64,000 nt of DNA from Candidatus Gastranaerophilales bacterium (GCA_944324855.1 CALUXY010000007.1:1-64000), one strand, 5' to 3'; shown: positions 53,889 to 62,162, numbered from the stretch's first letter. The notes: generated by a model from the letters alone, not told the origin. Numbers and translations: made by a program.

Positions 53889-53912
53889 AACTCCTAATAT
53901 AATTTAGGAGTT
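53889..53912. terminator. Convergent terminator
   Basis: AACTCCTAA at 53889-53897 pairs with TTAGGAGTT at 53904-53912; the right arm includes the trmFO stop codon. Confidence 0.75.
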
Positions 53913-55226
53913 TTCTTTTATAAATTTTTCAAGTGTTTCTATCGAGCGATTTGCAAGAATTGTATTTTTTTCTTTTTTATTTTTTCTTATTTGTTTAGGA
54001 AGTTCTATTTCTTTGACAATCGCCCAGTTTGAATTTATCGGTTGAAATTTGTCGTGTTCAGGATTTGTTATATAGTTCATCAACGCTCCGAGCATTGTTT
54101 CTGCCGGCAGCGTAATTAAATTTTCTTGCTTGATTAATCTTGCCAGATTAATTCCTGCAAGCAATCCGGATGCGATTGATTCTGTATAACCTTCTGTTCC
54201 TGTTATTTGACCTGCAAAGAATAAATCTTTTCTATTTCTGGTTTGTAATGTTGGATTTAGGATTCTTGGGCTGTTTATAAAAGTATTTCTGTGCATAACT
54301 CCGTATCGCATAATATTCGCATTTTCTAATCCCGGAATTAAGGATATTAGTTCTTTTTGTGCTCCCCATTTTAGATTTGTTTGGAAACCGACGATATTGT
54401 ATAAAGTCTTTGCAGAGTTATCCTGCCTCAGCTGTACAACTGCATAATTTTTTTCTCCGGTTCTGTCATCGACAAGTCCGACAGGTTTCATCGGTCCAAA
54501 CCTTAGAGTATCAACCCCTCTTGATGCAAGTACTTCAACCGGCAAACAAGATTCAAAGAATTTTGCATCTTGTTCAAACTCTTTGAGTTCTATTCGGGGT
54601 GCATTTATCAAAAAATTATAAAATTTTTCGTATTCTTCTTTATTCATCGGGCAGTTGATATATGATGCTTCCCCTTTATTATAACGGCTGGCATAGAACG
54701 CTTTGTCAAAATTAATACTTTCTTTTTCAATAATTGGTGCTATCGCATCAAAGAAATGCAAGTGTTCGCTTTGAGTAAATTCTTTTATAGAATCTGCCAG
54801 CGGTGTACTCGTAAGCGGGCCTGATGCTATTATTATATTTTCATCCGCAGGTATTTCTGTTATTTCTTTTTTAATAACATTGATATTCGGATTATTATTT
54901 ATTAATTCTGTTACTTTTTCTGAGAACCCTTCTCTATCTATTGCAAGAGCATTTCCGGCAGGAACAGAATTTTCAAGAGCAATTTTGATTAGTTTGCCGC
55001 CTAATATTTCCATTTCTTTTTTCAAAAGACCGCTTGCATTTGTTATATCCAATGAGCCCATACTATTAGAGCATACAAACTCTGCATATTTATCAGTTTT
55101 ATGTGCCCCTGTTGTTTTTTCGGGACGCATTTCGTATAAATCGACCTGAATACCTCTTTGAGCAAGCTGTAGTGCGGCTTCTGCTCCTGCAAGTCCGGCT
55201 CCGATAACTGTAGCTTTATTCTTCAT
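53904..55226 (-). CDS. trmFO: Methylenetetrahydrofolate-tRNA-(uracil-5-)-methyltransferase TrmFO
   Basis: FAD- and folate-dependent m5U54 methylation of tRNA T-loops. N-terminal Rossmann ATVIGAGLAGAEAALQLAQRG, DLYEMRPEKTTGAHKTDK, FVCSNSMGSLD, FGPMKPVGLVDDRTG, and the C-terminal LFFAGQITGTEGYTESIASGLLAGINLARL are all present. 440 aa from ATG 55226, which lies 11 bases inside the end of the upstream cyclase gene, suggesting co-transcription. Confidence 0.96.
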   Translation of the reverse strand: MKNKATVIGAGLAGAEAALQLAQRGIQVDLYEMRPEKTTGAHKTDKYAEFVCSNSMGSLDITNASGLLKKEMEILGGKLIKIALENSVPAGNALAIDREGFSEKVTELINNNPNINVIKKEITEIPADENIIIASGPLTSTPLADSIKEFTQSEHLHFFDAIAPIIEKESINFDKAFYASRYNKGEASYINCPMNKEEYEKFYNFLINAPRIELKEFEQDAKFFESCLPVEVLASRGVDTLRFGPMKPVGLVDDRTGEKNYAVVQLRQDNSAKTLYNIVGFQTNLKWGAQKELISLIPGLENANIMRYGVMHRNTFINSPRILNPTLQTRNRKDLFFAGQITGTEGYTESIASGLLAGINLARLIKQENLITLPAETMLGALMNYITNPEHDKFQPINSNWAIVKEIELPKQIRKNKKEKNTILANRSIETLEKFIKENS

Positions 55227-57033
55227 CAGGTTCTCCCACTTGGTTTCTGCCGTGTTCTTTTGCCCAATAAAGTGCTTTATCGGCTTTTTCAATAATCATT
55301 TGCGGGGTATCTCCGTCTTGAGGATATGTTGAAACTCCTAAACTTATTGTAACATTGCATTCAACGTTATTTGTAAGTCTGAATTTGTGTTCTGCAACCG
55401 CTTTACATATTCTTTCTGCATTTGTAATAGCTTCTTTGTTATCGGTGTAAGGGAGAATAATACTCATTTCTTCACCTCCGTATCTGCACACAAAATCTGT
55501 AGCACGTGTATTCCGTTTAAGAATGTGTGCAACACTTTTCAGAACGGCATCTCCCGCCTGGTGTCCGTATGAATCATTGAAGTTTTTAAAGAAATCGATA
55601 TCTATAATGATAAGTGAGAACGGCTGGTTATAACGTTTTGATGTTTCAATTTGTTTTCTTAATGTATCTTGAAAATATCTGTGGTTATAGAGTTCTGTCA
55701 ATCCGTCTGTTGTTGCCAGTTTGTACTGGTATTCAAAATCTCTTGACTTAAGTAGGTATTTTGCAAGGTAAGATATTGCAAAAGTGATAAGGATAGAGAA
55801 TAGCGGCAGAATATCCGGCACCCACAGATTAAAGAATTTCATTATATAATAAGATGCCATATAATATGCCGTTGCGATAAGTGCTGTAGATAATATCGCA
55901 AAGATTGCAGAGCTTGATAAAAATACTATTGTAGTAACAATAACTATTAAGAATATAATAATTATACTGTCTGTAATTTGAGTTGTCTTTTTTATAAATG
56001 TATTATCAATAATATTATTCAAATATGTTGCGTGAATTTCAACTCCCGGATAAATTTTATCTATCGGAACACTTTTGGTGTCAAAGAGACTTTGTGCCGT
56101 TGTGCCGACAAAAACGATTTTGTCTTTAAAATTATAAGTTTCAGAAATCTTGTGTCCTTTACTCAATTCAATTAATTTATAGAATGGTATATTTTTATAC
56201 GTTTGTTGAGCCGGACCGTACCAGTTAAGTACGCATTCGCCTGTATTAGTTAAAGGTATTTTTAAGCTGCCTGATTTAAGGTTGGAGTTTTTATCTATTA
56301 CAAACTCACTTATTTTATTTTGGTTGACAAAATCGTTACCGACAAGCAGTGAAAGGTAAGGATAATATTCTCCTTTATAAATAGCAAAAGATGGAGCAGT
56401 TCTTATAATCCCGTCATTTGAGCGGTTGATGTTAATCATCCCTACTTTGGTTGAATTATCAAGAAGCTGCTGAATAATAGGTCTGCAGTTTGTAAATTTG
56501 AAAACTTTTTCAAAATTGATATTTTTATTTTGATTATCAACTTTAGCCTTCATTTTTTGAGGCATATTGATAGGTTTTCTTAAATCAAATGATTCATTAT
56601 CAAAATTAATTCCTGTATAGATATTTCCATATTTAGCCATTGTATCTGCAAGCAGTCTGTCTGATGCGGAATCGTTTTTAAATGATTTGATAAACATTAA
56701 ATCAAAAACAATTGCTTTTGGTTTGTCTTTTTCAATCAAATTGATAATATCTGTATAGACTTTTCTGGATATAGGCCATTCTCCGTAATGATCGAGAACG
56801 TATTCGTAGCTGGCATCGTCGATTGCCAGAATAACGATATTATTATTGGGTTTCAGGTGTTTGTGTTTGACTAATAGCGACTGTCTGTAATCAAATGATT
56901 TATTTTCTGCATCGTTGAAAAAATTAAGAATCATTTTGTTATTAGATATAAACAGTGTGATAAAAATAATCGAAATAGTTATAAGAAAATATGCTATATA
57001 ATCAATAAACTTGCTGTTAATATTAATTTTCAT
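55216..57033 (-). CDS. CHASE2-GGDEF diguanylate cyclase
   Basis: 605-aa membrane sensor. One N-terminal TM helix (FIDYIAYFLITISIIFITLF), an extracytoplasmic CHASE2 domain (~55-350; NIVILAIDDASYEYVLDHYGEWPISR, VFDLMF, IVFVGTTAQSLFD), three TM helices (~358-425) and a GGDEF domain (TTDGLTELYNHRYFQDTL, IDIDFFKNFNDSYGHQAGD, FVCRYGGEEMSIILP, ADKALYWAKEHGRN). The signature is GGEEM, an allowed GGEEF variant; no RxxD inhibitory site is seen just upstream. The likely product is c-di-GMP. AAAGGAG lies upstream. Confidence 0.93.
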   Translation of the reverse strand: MKININSKFIDYIAYFLITISIIFITLFISNNKMILNFFNDAENKSFDYRQSLLVKHKHLKPNNNIVILAIDDASYEYVLDHYGEWPISRKVYTDIINLIEKDKPKAIVFDLMFIKSFKNDSASDRLLADTMAKYGNIYTGINFDNESFDLRKPINMPQKMKAKVDNQNKNINFEKVFKFTNCRPIIQQLLDNSTKVGMININRSNDGIIRTAPSFAIYKGEYYPYLSLLVGNDFVNQNKISEFVIDKNSNLKSGSLKIPLTNTGECVLNWYGPAQQTYKNIPFYKLIELSKGHKISETYNFKDKIVFVGTTAQSLFDTKSVPIDKIYPGVEIHATYLNNIIDNTFIKKTTQITDSIIIIFLIVIVTTIVFLSSSAIFAILSTALIATAYYMASYYIMKFFNLWVPDILPLFSILITFAISYLAKYLLKSRDFEYQYKLATTDGLTELYNHRYFQDTLRKQIETSKRYNQPFSLIIIDIDFFKNFNDSYGHQAGDAVLKSVAHILKRNTRATDFVCRYGGEEMSIILPYTDNKEAITNAERICKAVAEHKFRLTNNVECNVTISLGVSTYPQDGDTPQMIIEKADKALYWAKEHGRNQVGEPDEE

Positions 57034-57051
57034 AAGATAATATCTACTCCT

Positions 57052-57219
57052 TTAATTTTCTGCAGAAGAAAAGTTTAGTTTGATATTTTTCGATAAGAAA
57101 TTTTTTAACAAGAACTTTTGTTCCAGAATAAGGTTATTCAGTTTCAAAAGCTCTGTCGTATTAGAAAGATCATCAGGATATCTGAGATAATTCAACAAAC
57201 ATTCTTCGTGCAAATTCAT
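57052..57219 (-). CDS. Short protein upstream of the cyclase, 55 aa
   Basis: A complete frame from ATG 57219 to TAA 57052, ending 18 bp before the cyclase gene. The product starts MNLHEECLLNYLRYPDDL, is leucine-rich and probably helical (LLKLNNLILEQKFLLKNFL). A TATAAT-like box lies a few bases upstream, so it is likely the first gene of the cyclase-trmFO operon. I recognise no family. Confidence 0.55.
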   Translation of the reverse strand: MNLHEECLLNYLRYPDDLSNTTELLKLNNLILEQKFLLKNFLSKNIKLNFSSAEN

Positions 57220-57387
57220 GTGAGGTACCTATTATAATATAAATATCTATTATCATGATAAATTGAATTTGAATAAACACCATCCATCAAAAGTTTAGAG
57301 TTTTGTCTAACTAAAGTATGAGGGGAAAGGGAGGGGTAAATGCATGGTTGGAATGTGGTATTTGGGGGATATGTCCAACCGACCTTA
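57220..57387. other. Intergenic segment with GGGGTAAAT motif
   Basis: No gene. It contains GGAGGGGTAAATGCATGG (from about 57331), similar to the units at 32871-33027, and GTCCAACC/GGTTGGAA-like complementarity. Confidence 0.45.
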
Positions 57388-57503
57388 ATTTTAAATTATT
57401 AATGTAAAGTTTTTGTTTCAAATTTTATTTTGTAACGAAATGTTAAAATGGATTTACGAAGGCTGAAATTCAGTTATAATGCCCGATATGATATGATATG
57501 GCG
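57388..57503 (+). repeat. Direct repeat left of HEPN/MNT, with promoter cassette copy 2
   Basis: 57388-57450 is identical to 58312-58374 (63 bases) and similarity continues through the cassette (TATAAT at 57475-57480, then ATATGATATGATATGG). No plus-strand gene follows this copy; MNT converges on it, so it looks like an orphan promoter. Confidence 0.85.
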
Positions 57504-57549
57504 GGAAGGGGTAAATTAATATTCTTTCTTGTTTTTGTATTAGTTGTAG

Positions 57550-57576
57550 GGTGGGCAAAGCGTTAGCGTGCCCACC
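57550..57576. repeat. GGTGGGCA/TGCCCACC hairpin
   Basis: An 8-bp perfect stem with an 11-base loop (AAGCGTTAGCG) just past the MNT stop. A similar GTGGGC...GCCCAC palindrome type is common between cyanobacterial genes. It could terminate either strand weakly. Confidence 0.6.
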
Positions 57577-57597
57577 TTTGCTTAGTGACTGTATAAT

Positions 57598-57885
57598 TTA
57601 TAACTTAGTTAAGTCTTTCTTAATTAGATTGAAAAAATCATCTGAAATATCATTAAATATAACTATATTTACAATATAAGGAATACGGCTTTCGTTGAAT
57701 TTAAGTTTTAATTCTTCAATTATTTTTATTGGGATTTCGTTATCAGATTTTATAAGAATATCTAAATCAGACCCTTTGGTAAAATCACCTTTGACTCGAG
57801 AACCGTATGCATAAAATTCATAAGGGTATTTATTGATAATATTATTAATAATTTCTCTTTCTTTTTCGGTAATACCATTAATCAT
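57598..57885 (-). CDS. MNT-type nucleotidyltransferase antitoxin
   Basis: 95-aa minimal nucleotidyltransferase. GSRVKGDFTKGSDLDILIKSD gives the GSxxxG and DxD catalytic motifs. MNT partners of HEPN toxins neutralise them by AMP transfer in characterised pairs (MntA/HepT). It overlaps the upstream HEPN gene by 8 bp. The module is bracketed by long direct repeats. Confidence 0.9.
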   Translation of the reverse strand: MINGITEKEREIINNIINKYPYEFYAYGSRVKGDFTKGSDLDILIKSDNEIPIKIIEELKLKFNESRIPYIVNIVIFNDISDDFFNLIKKDLTKL

Positions 57886-58297
57886 CTGTCAGAATTTGTT
57901 CCAATCCGTTTATTAAATATTCAACATCTTTTATGAAATTCGGAATAATTTCCAGTATTGCATTAGATTTTGCTTGAGAATATTCGTGTGAGGTATCATT
58001 TCTTTTTTCTCTGTAATCAACCCAGTTTTCAAAATTTTCAATAAGATTTAGTCCGTACATTTGCCTGAAAATATTGTTGATTGATAAATCTTGTTCTGTT
58101 TTATCAAACTCTTTTTTCAGATATTTGTTCATTATTTTTTTTGAGGTTTCATAGGTATATTCAAACCTTTTTATGCATGAATCTTTTATGTATTCTTTAA
58201 TTTTCGTATCTTTTTGAGACAAATAATCCATGTAACATTCTTTCAATGTTTCAAAACTGTTTTTTAAGATATTCAGGTTTAGTTCAGACTTTTTCAT
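57878..58297 (-). CDS. HEPN-type protein (HI0074 family), toxin partner of MNT
   Basis: 139-aa all-helical protein similar to HI0074-type 'nucleotidyltransferase substrate-binding' proteins: CIKRFEYTYETSKKIMNKYLKK and VDYREKRNDTSHEYS, with Arg-x4-His (RNDTSH) matching the HEPN RNase motif. ATG at 58297 is chosen; a TTG at 58345 would start inside the flanking repeat. RNase toxicity is inferred from the family. Confidence 0.87.
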   Translation of the reverse strand: MKKSELNLNILKNSFETLKECYMDYLSQKDTKIKEYIKDSCIKRFEYTYETSKKIMNKYLKKEFDKTEQDLSINNIFRQMYGLNLIENFENWVDYREKRNDTSHEYSQAKSNAILEIIPNFIKDVEYLINGLEQILTDD

Positions 58298-58311
58298 AAG
58301 ATAATTATGCC

Positions 58312-58448
58312 ATTTTAAATTATTAATGTAAAGTTTTTGTTTCAAATTTTATTTTGTAACGAAATGTTAAAATGAATTTGCGAAAGTTGAAATACAGTTA
58401 TAATGCCCTATATGATATGATATGATATGATGTGGTGGGGCGGGGCAA
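58312..58448 (+). repeat. Direct repeat right of HEPN/MNT, with promoter cassette copy 3
   Basis: 58312-58374 repeats 57388-57450 exactly. The cassette proper starts at 58353, TATAAT at 58399-58404, followed by four TATGA units and GTGGTGGGGCGGGGCAA. It drives the gene at 58508. Confidence 0.85.
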
Positions 58449-58507
58449 TTTTATATAACTTCTTGTTTTTATATATATGTGTGATTACCAAATAGGAGGT
58501 TTATTAT

Positions 58508-58879
58508 ATGTCAACGGTTAATGCTATTAATTCAGGTGCAGATTATTCTCAAGTCCAACAAAAGAAAAAGGGTGGCGGCGGTAAAGCTGTGGCTTCTACA
58601 TTCATTCCGGGGTTAGGACAGCTTTGTGACGGAAGAACAAAAACGGGTTTAGCTTATTTAGGCGGAGTTGTGGGTGCAACACTGGGCAACAGAATGTTAG
58701 CTTCAAGTCTTGGAAAAGATATTTTCAAGAAAGCGGGTGAAGCTGCAGGTGAGATTAAAATAGGAGGCGGTGCAAAGGCAAAATTTGCAGGAGCAATTGC
58801 ATTAGGTCTTGCAGCAACCGGAATTTGGATTGCAAATATTGTTGATGCGTATAAAGGTGGTAAAGTAAAGCAACAATAA
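58508..58879 (+). CDS. Small two-helix membrane protein with PGLGQ motif
   Basis: 123 aa. Polar N-terminus (MSTVNAINSGADYSQ, KKKGGGG) followed by STFIPGLGQLCDGRTKTGLAYLGGVVGAT, a pattern found in small DUF5683/TM2-like membrane proteins, an amphipathic middle and a second hydrophobic helix (FAGAIALGLAATGIWIANIV). Function unknown. AGGAGG precedes ATG by 8 bases. Promoter cassette copy 3 upstream, terminator downstream. Confidence 0.75.
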   Translation: MSTVNAINSGADYSQVQQKKKGGGGKAVASTFIPGLGQLCDGRTKTGLAYLGGVVGATLGNRMLASSLGKDIFKKAGEAAGEIKIGGGAKAKFAGAIALGLAATGIWIANIVDAYKGGKVKQQ

Positions 58880-58901
58880 TATAATTTTAGATAATCCAAA
58901 A

Positions 58902-58927
58902 AGCTGGCAAGCACACGCTTGCCAGCT
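58902..58927 (+). terminator. Terminator after 58508 gene
   Basis: AGCTGGCAAGC and its complement form an 11-bp stem with a four-base loop; only a short T-run follows. Confidence 0.75.
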
Positions 58928-59010
58928 CTTAGCAAATATTGATTAGTGAATAGAGTTGTAATTATGAAAAACGTGATTTATACGATATATTTACCTTTAC
59001 CCCTTTACAC

Positions 59011-59769
59011 CTATTCTTTTAAATGTTTGACTATTCTTAAATAGTCTTTCATTGATTCTAAAACCATTTCAGATATAAAATTAAAAAATGTTTGTTCTTT
59101 TTGTTCTGTTTGTGCTGCTTTAAGGGATTCTATGTAATCAGCACGTACAATCGGCGGAATTATAATGATTGAATAGCCGGCTTTAAGCAGTACAAGGTTG
59201 GTCAGAAGTCTTGCAGTCCTGCCATTGCCGTCTATGAATGGGTGTATATTTACAAAATGCAGATGCAGCCAGGCTGCAAATTCTACCGGATGCATTGTTT
59301 TTGATTTTTGGTGTAATTGGCTTATGAGGTTTTGAATTAATCCTTGCAGTTTATCCGGTGATGGCGGTTCGTATGTTGTGCCGGTAATAATAACTTTTTT
59401 ATCTCGGTATTTACCTGCATTTGACGGGTCAATTTGTTCATAAAATAGTCTGTGCAGTTCCAGAATATTATTTTCTGTAATGTCGCTGTTTTGCTGCAGC
59501 AAGTTATATATTAAATCATAAGCTTTTGAATGTCCCAGAGCTTCTTGTATTTCTCTTATCGGATGTCCGCCGATTGTTATTCCGTCTTCAATAATTACTT
59601 TTGTTTCGGATTCCGTAAGTGTATTGCCTTCAATTGCATTTGAAGTATACGTTAGTGATATTCTGTAATATTCTTTCAGTTGTTTCAGGGTATTTTCATC
59701 AAAAGGTCTGAATGAGTCCAGTTCAACCTTTAATTTATCAATATCCGCACATCTGTTTTGATAATTCAT
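59011..59769 (-). CDS. Fic domain protein (predicted AMPylase)
   Basis: 252 aa. Catalytic motif HPFIDGNGRTAR at 176-187 is intact (HPFx[D/E]GNGRxxR). An N-terminal inhibitory helix with TSNAIEGN (residues 42-49; S/TxxxE[G/N]) marks it as a self-inhibited class II Fic protein, with the Glu47 expected to block ATP. A flap region (ITGTTYEPPSPDKL) and a helical C-terminus follow. Target unknown. It lies between two genes that carry promoter cassettes. Confidence 0.93.
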   Translation of the reverse strand: MNYQNRCADIDKLKVELDSFRPFDENTLKQLKEYYRISLTYTSNAIEGNTLTESETKVIIEDGITIGGHPIREIQEALGHSKAYDLIYNLLQQNSDITENNILELHRLFYEQIDPSNAGKYRDKKVIITGTTYEPPSPDKLQGLIQNLISQLHQKSKTMHPVEFAAWLHLHFVNIHPFIDGNGRTARLLTNLVLLKAGYSIIIIPPIVRADYIESLKAAQTEQKEQTFFNFISEMVLESMKDYLRIVKHLKE

Positions 59770-59877
59770 ATTATACCCGTTTCTGTTTTTATTTATTTTA
59801 TATCATACCGGAGTCGAGGGTCAATATATTGAATATGATTTAGAAAGAATGATTAGTAAAACTTGAAAAAATATCTC

Positions 59878-59973
59878 TTTGTAACGAAATGTTAAACTGA
59901 ATTTACGAAGGCTAAAATTCAGTTATAATGCCCTATATGATATGATATGATATGATGTGGTGGGGCGGGGCAA
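59878..59973 (+). promoter_or_regulatory. Repeated promoter cassette, copy 4
   Basis: TTTACG (59902-59907), a 16-base spacer and TATAAT (59924-59929), then four TATGA units and GTGGTGGGGCGGGGCAA, nearly identical to copy 3. The downstream gene starts at 60038. Confidence 0.78.
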
Positions 59974-60037
59974 ATTTATATTTTTACTGTTGTTTATAAT
60001 TATAGATGGGAATAATTATATAGTTTTGAGGTGAATT

Positions 60038-61093
60038 ATGGTCGGAATTAGTAATGTAGGTTCAGCAGTTACAGTTAATAATATAGATAAGAAACCTATT
60101 CAGCAAAAAAATAATACTAATGATGTTTCAAATAAAGCAAATTCTGATGTCGCGAAGTATGCTGCAGTTGGTGTTACTGCGTTGGCGGCTATCGGATTGG
60201 CAACATTTGCTATTTTATCCCGTAAAAAACCTAACTCCAATATAAAGCAAAATATTAATCGTCTTGAAGAATTAACTTCGCAAAAATCTGATTTATCTGA
60301 AAAGATTTCTAAATTAAAAAGAGATATAAAAAATGAATATTTTAATAAAAAAGATTCAGCCAGAGAAGAAGCCAGCGGAACATATAATTCTTTTCAACGC
60401 CAAGTTGCTGCGGGTAATAAATCAGAATTGGAAAGTGCTTATGCTGAAATAAATCATTATGACGCTGATATGTCTGAATTATCCCAAAAAACAAGAGAAA
60501 AATTTAAAGGGAAATTGGTTAAGGATGCTGATGGCAAACAAGTTTATCAAGGCGGTTTGCTTGATGACTCTGATTGGAAAGAAGTTAGAAAACTAAGAAA
60601 AGCGTATGCTAGAGAATTCCAAGCCGGCAATTATGATAATGCACAAAAATTAGGTTTAGCCAATGAAGTAATTAAATCAAAACTAACCGGACAGCCTATA
60701 ATGTTAAACGGTAAAGAGTTACCTATTGATGATGCAATTAAAATGATAAAAGATCCTAAGCATAATAATGATACAATTCACAAATACTTAAAAGATAATC
60801 AATTATCTTATCTTAAAACCACTACACAAGGTCTAAATATTAATTCTTGCAAATTTTGTGTATCAGATTTTAGTAAAAGCGCTGATGTGGTAATTAAAAA
60901 TTATAAAAAAATACCTAAAATTAAAGAAAGTATTGCAAAAGCTAGTGAGTTGAAGGCTAAATACCATGATATTTCAGTCGAATTGGCAAAAGAAACACGA
61001 CAAAGTGCCAATGTAAAACAGTTGAAAGAGCTGCAGGCACAATTAAAATCTGTATCAGACGAACTAAATTCTTTACAAAATCAGGCTAAATAG
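60038..61093 (+). CDS. Membrane-anchored coiled-coil protein, unknown
   Basis: 351 aa. Polar N-tail (~40 residues, VNNIDKKPIQQKNN...), one transmembrane helix (~41-61; AAVGVTALAAIGLATFAIL) and a Lys/Glu-rich soluble part with coiled coils at ~70-100 (INRLEELTSQKSDLSEKISKL) and ~300-350 (KQLKELQAQLKSVSDELNSLQ). A CKFC pair occurs near residue 271. No signal peptide and no family recognised. Layout resembles the 44942 protein. GAGG lies 6 bases upstream. Confidence 0.72.
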   Translation: MVGISNVGSAVTVNNIDKKPIQQKNNTNDVSNKANSDVAKYAAVGVTALAAIGLATFAILSRKKPNSNIKQNINRLEELTSQKSDLSEKISKLKRDIKNEYFNKKDSAREEASGTYNSFQRQVAAGNKSELESAYAEINHYDADMSELSQKTREKFKGKLVKDADGKQVYQGGLLDDSDWKEVRKLRKAYAREFQAGNYDNAQKLGLANEVIKSKLTGQPIMLNGKELPIDDAIKMIKDPKHNNDTIHKYLKDNQLSYLKTTTQGLNINSCKFCVSDFSKSADVVIKNYKKIPKIKESIAKASELKAKYHDISVELAKETRQSANVKQLKELQAQLKSVSDELNSLQNQAK

Positions 61094-61540
61094 GGGTAAA
61101 AATATTTGGTTTGAATTTTTACCCATCTTCGTAATGAAGTAAAAATGTTTAATTACAAACCAACAAATAATCTGTTCAATATTCACCTGTCCAAAGGGAT
61201 TCTTCGGCTAAAGCCTCAGAATGACAGGTTTTTCGTCGTCTTGAGGGGGGGGCGCCCGAAGGACCGCATAGTTGAACACTCCGGAATTTCTTAATCACTT
61301 AGTCACCCAGTCACTTAATCACTTGTTTAAAAGATTACTTCGTCGGGGGTAAATAATATAATTTTAATTTTTCTTTCCACATTTACCCCGACTCGTAATG
61401 ACGATGTCTAATCACTAGTCAAAAAGAGATTCTTCGAACTTTGACCTCGAAATGACTAAAAATCTACTCACTCCTCACTATTCACGATTCACTAATTTAA
61501 AGAAATATTACAATTTTTAAATAATTCTTGAATCCCCCTG
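61094..61540. other. Repeat-rich intergenic region before the S10 operon
   Basis: No gene. It holds an imperfect palindrome at 61186-61228 (CCTGTC/GACAGG, ATTCT/AGAAT, GGCT/AGCC), a degenerate relative near 61418-61457 (AGTCA...TGACT), the 35-bp TCACT repeat at 61292-61326, a G-run (61246-61253) and GGGGGTAAAT/ATTTACCCC motifs near 61345 and 61380. Confidence 0.7.
61292..61326. repeat. 35-bp dispersed repeat, copy B
   Basis: Exact copy of 160-194, upstream of flagellin at the other end of the window. Confidence 0.8.
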
Positions 61541-61569
61541 TTGACACTGAAAAATGTTTATAATACGAT
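61541..61569 (+). promoter_or_regulatory. Promoter of the S10 operon
   Basis: Perfect TTGACA at 61541-61546, 17-base spacer, TACGAT at 61564-61569. A TATAAT at 61559 is too close to be the paired -10. The leader of about 100 bases contains TTGGA/TCCAA (61630-61645), a small hairpin. Confidence 0.65.
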
Positions 61570-61677
61570 TACAATGCTATATTGAAAGTTATAGCCGATA
61601 GAAATAGCTTAATTTTTTTTATAGTAGGGTTGGATTCACGTCCAATTCTGGGTAACAAGATGAAAAAGGAATGAATA

Positions 61678-61998
61678 ATGGCAAACACAGCAAAAAGACA
61701 AAGAATAAGAGTTTGTTTAAAAGCATACGAACACAAATTAGTTGATTTATCAGCTGAAAAGATTGTTGAAACTGCAAAAAGAACAGACGCAAAAGTTGCC
61801 GGACCAATTCCTTTGCCTACAAAAAGACGTATTTATTGTGTATTACGTTCACCACACGTTGATAAAAAATCTCGTGAACATTTTGAAATCAGAACTCACA
61901 AGAGAATTATCGACATATATGAACCAACACAACAAACTACTGAAGAACTTAGCAGATTAGATTTACCTGCTGGTGTTGATATCGAAGTAAAATTATAA
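61678..61998 (+). CDS. rpsJ: 30S ribosomal protein S10
   Basis: 30S head protein, also NusE in antitermination. [66 protein letters not shown] and [12 protein letters not shown] are canonical. 106 aa with a four-residue longer start than E. coli. AAAGGAATG precedes ATG. First gene of the S10 operon here, as in many bacteria. Confidence 0.98.
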   Translation: MANTAKRQRIRVCLKAYEHKLVDLSAEKIVETAKRTDAKVAGPIPLPTKRRIYCVLRSPHVDKKSREHFEIRTHKRIIDIYEPTQQTTEELSRLDLPAGVDIEVKL

Positions 61999-62037
61999 GA
62001 TACAACGAAATATATCAGTTTTTTGAAAACTTAATAG

Positions 62038-62162
62038 CATTATGCAGATAATGTGAACTACGACGTCAAATTAGGCGGAAGGTGAAAACCCTTAAAGGTA
62101 AATTGGTAGCGCTCGCAAGAAAGAAAGGCATATTAGATAGGTTAGGTCATAATGATGTGACC
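62038..62162 (+). promoter_or_regulatory. Possible structured RNA between rpsJ and rplC
   Basis: The 190-bp gap is long for this operon. Small hairpins: CATTAT/ATAATG (62038-62053) and GGTCA/TGACC (62145-62162), with purine-rich GGTGAAAACCC sequence between. Confidence 0.45.

Noticed and set aside
58298..58345. 16-codon extension of the HEPN protein from TTG
   Set aside because: It would begin inside the long direct repeat; ATG 58297 gives the normal family start.
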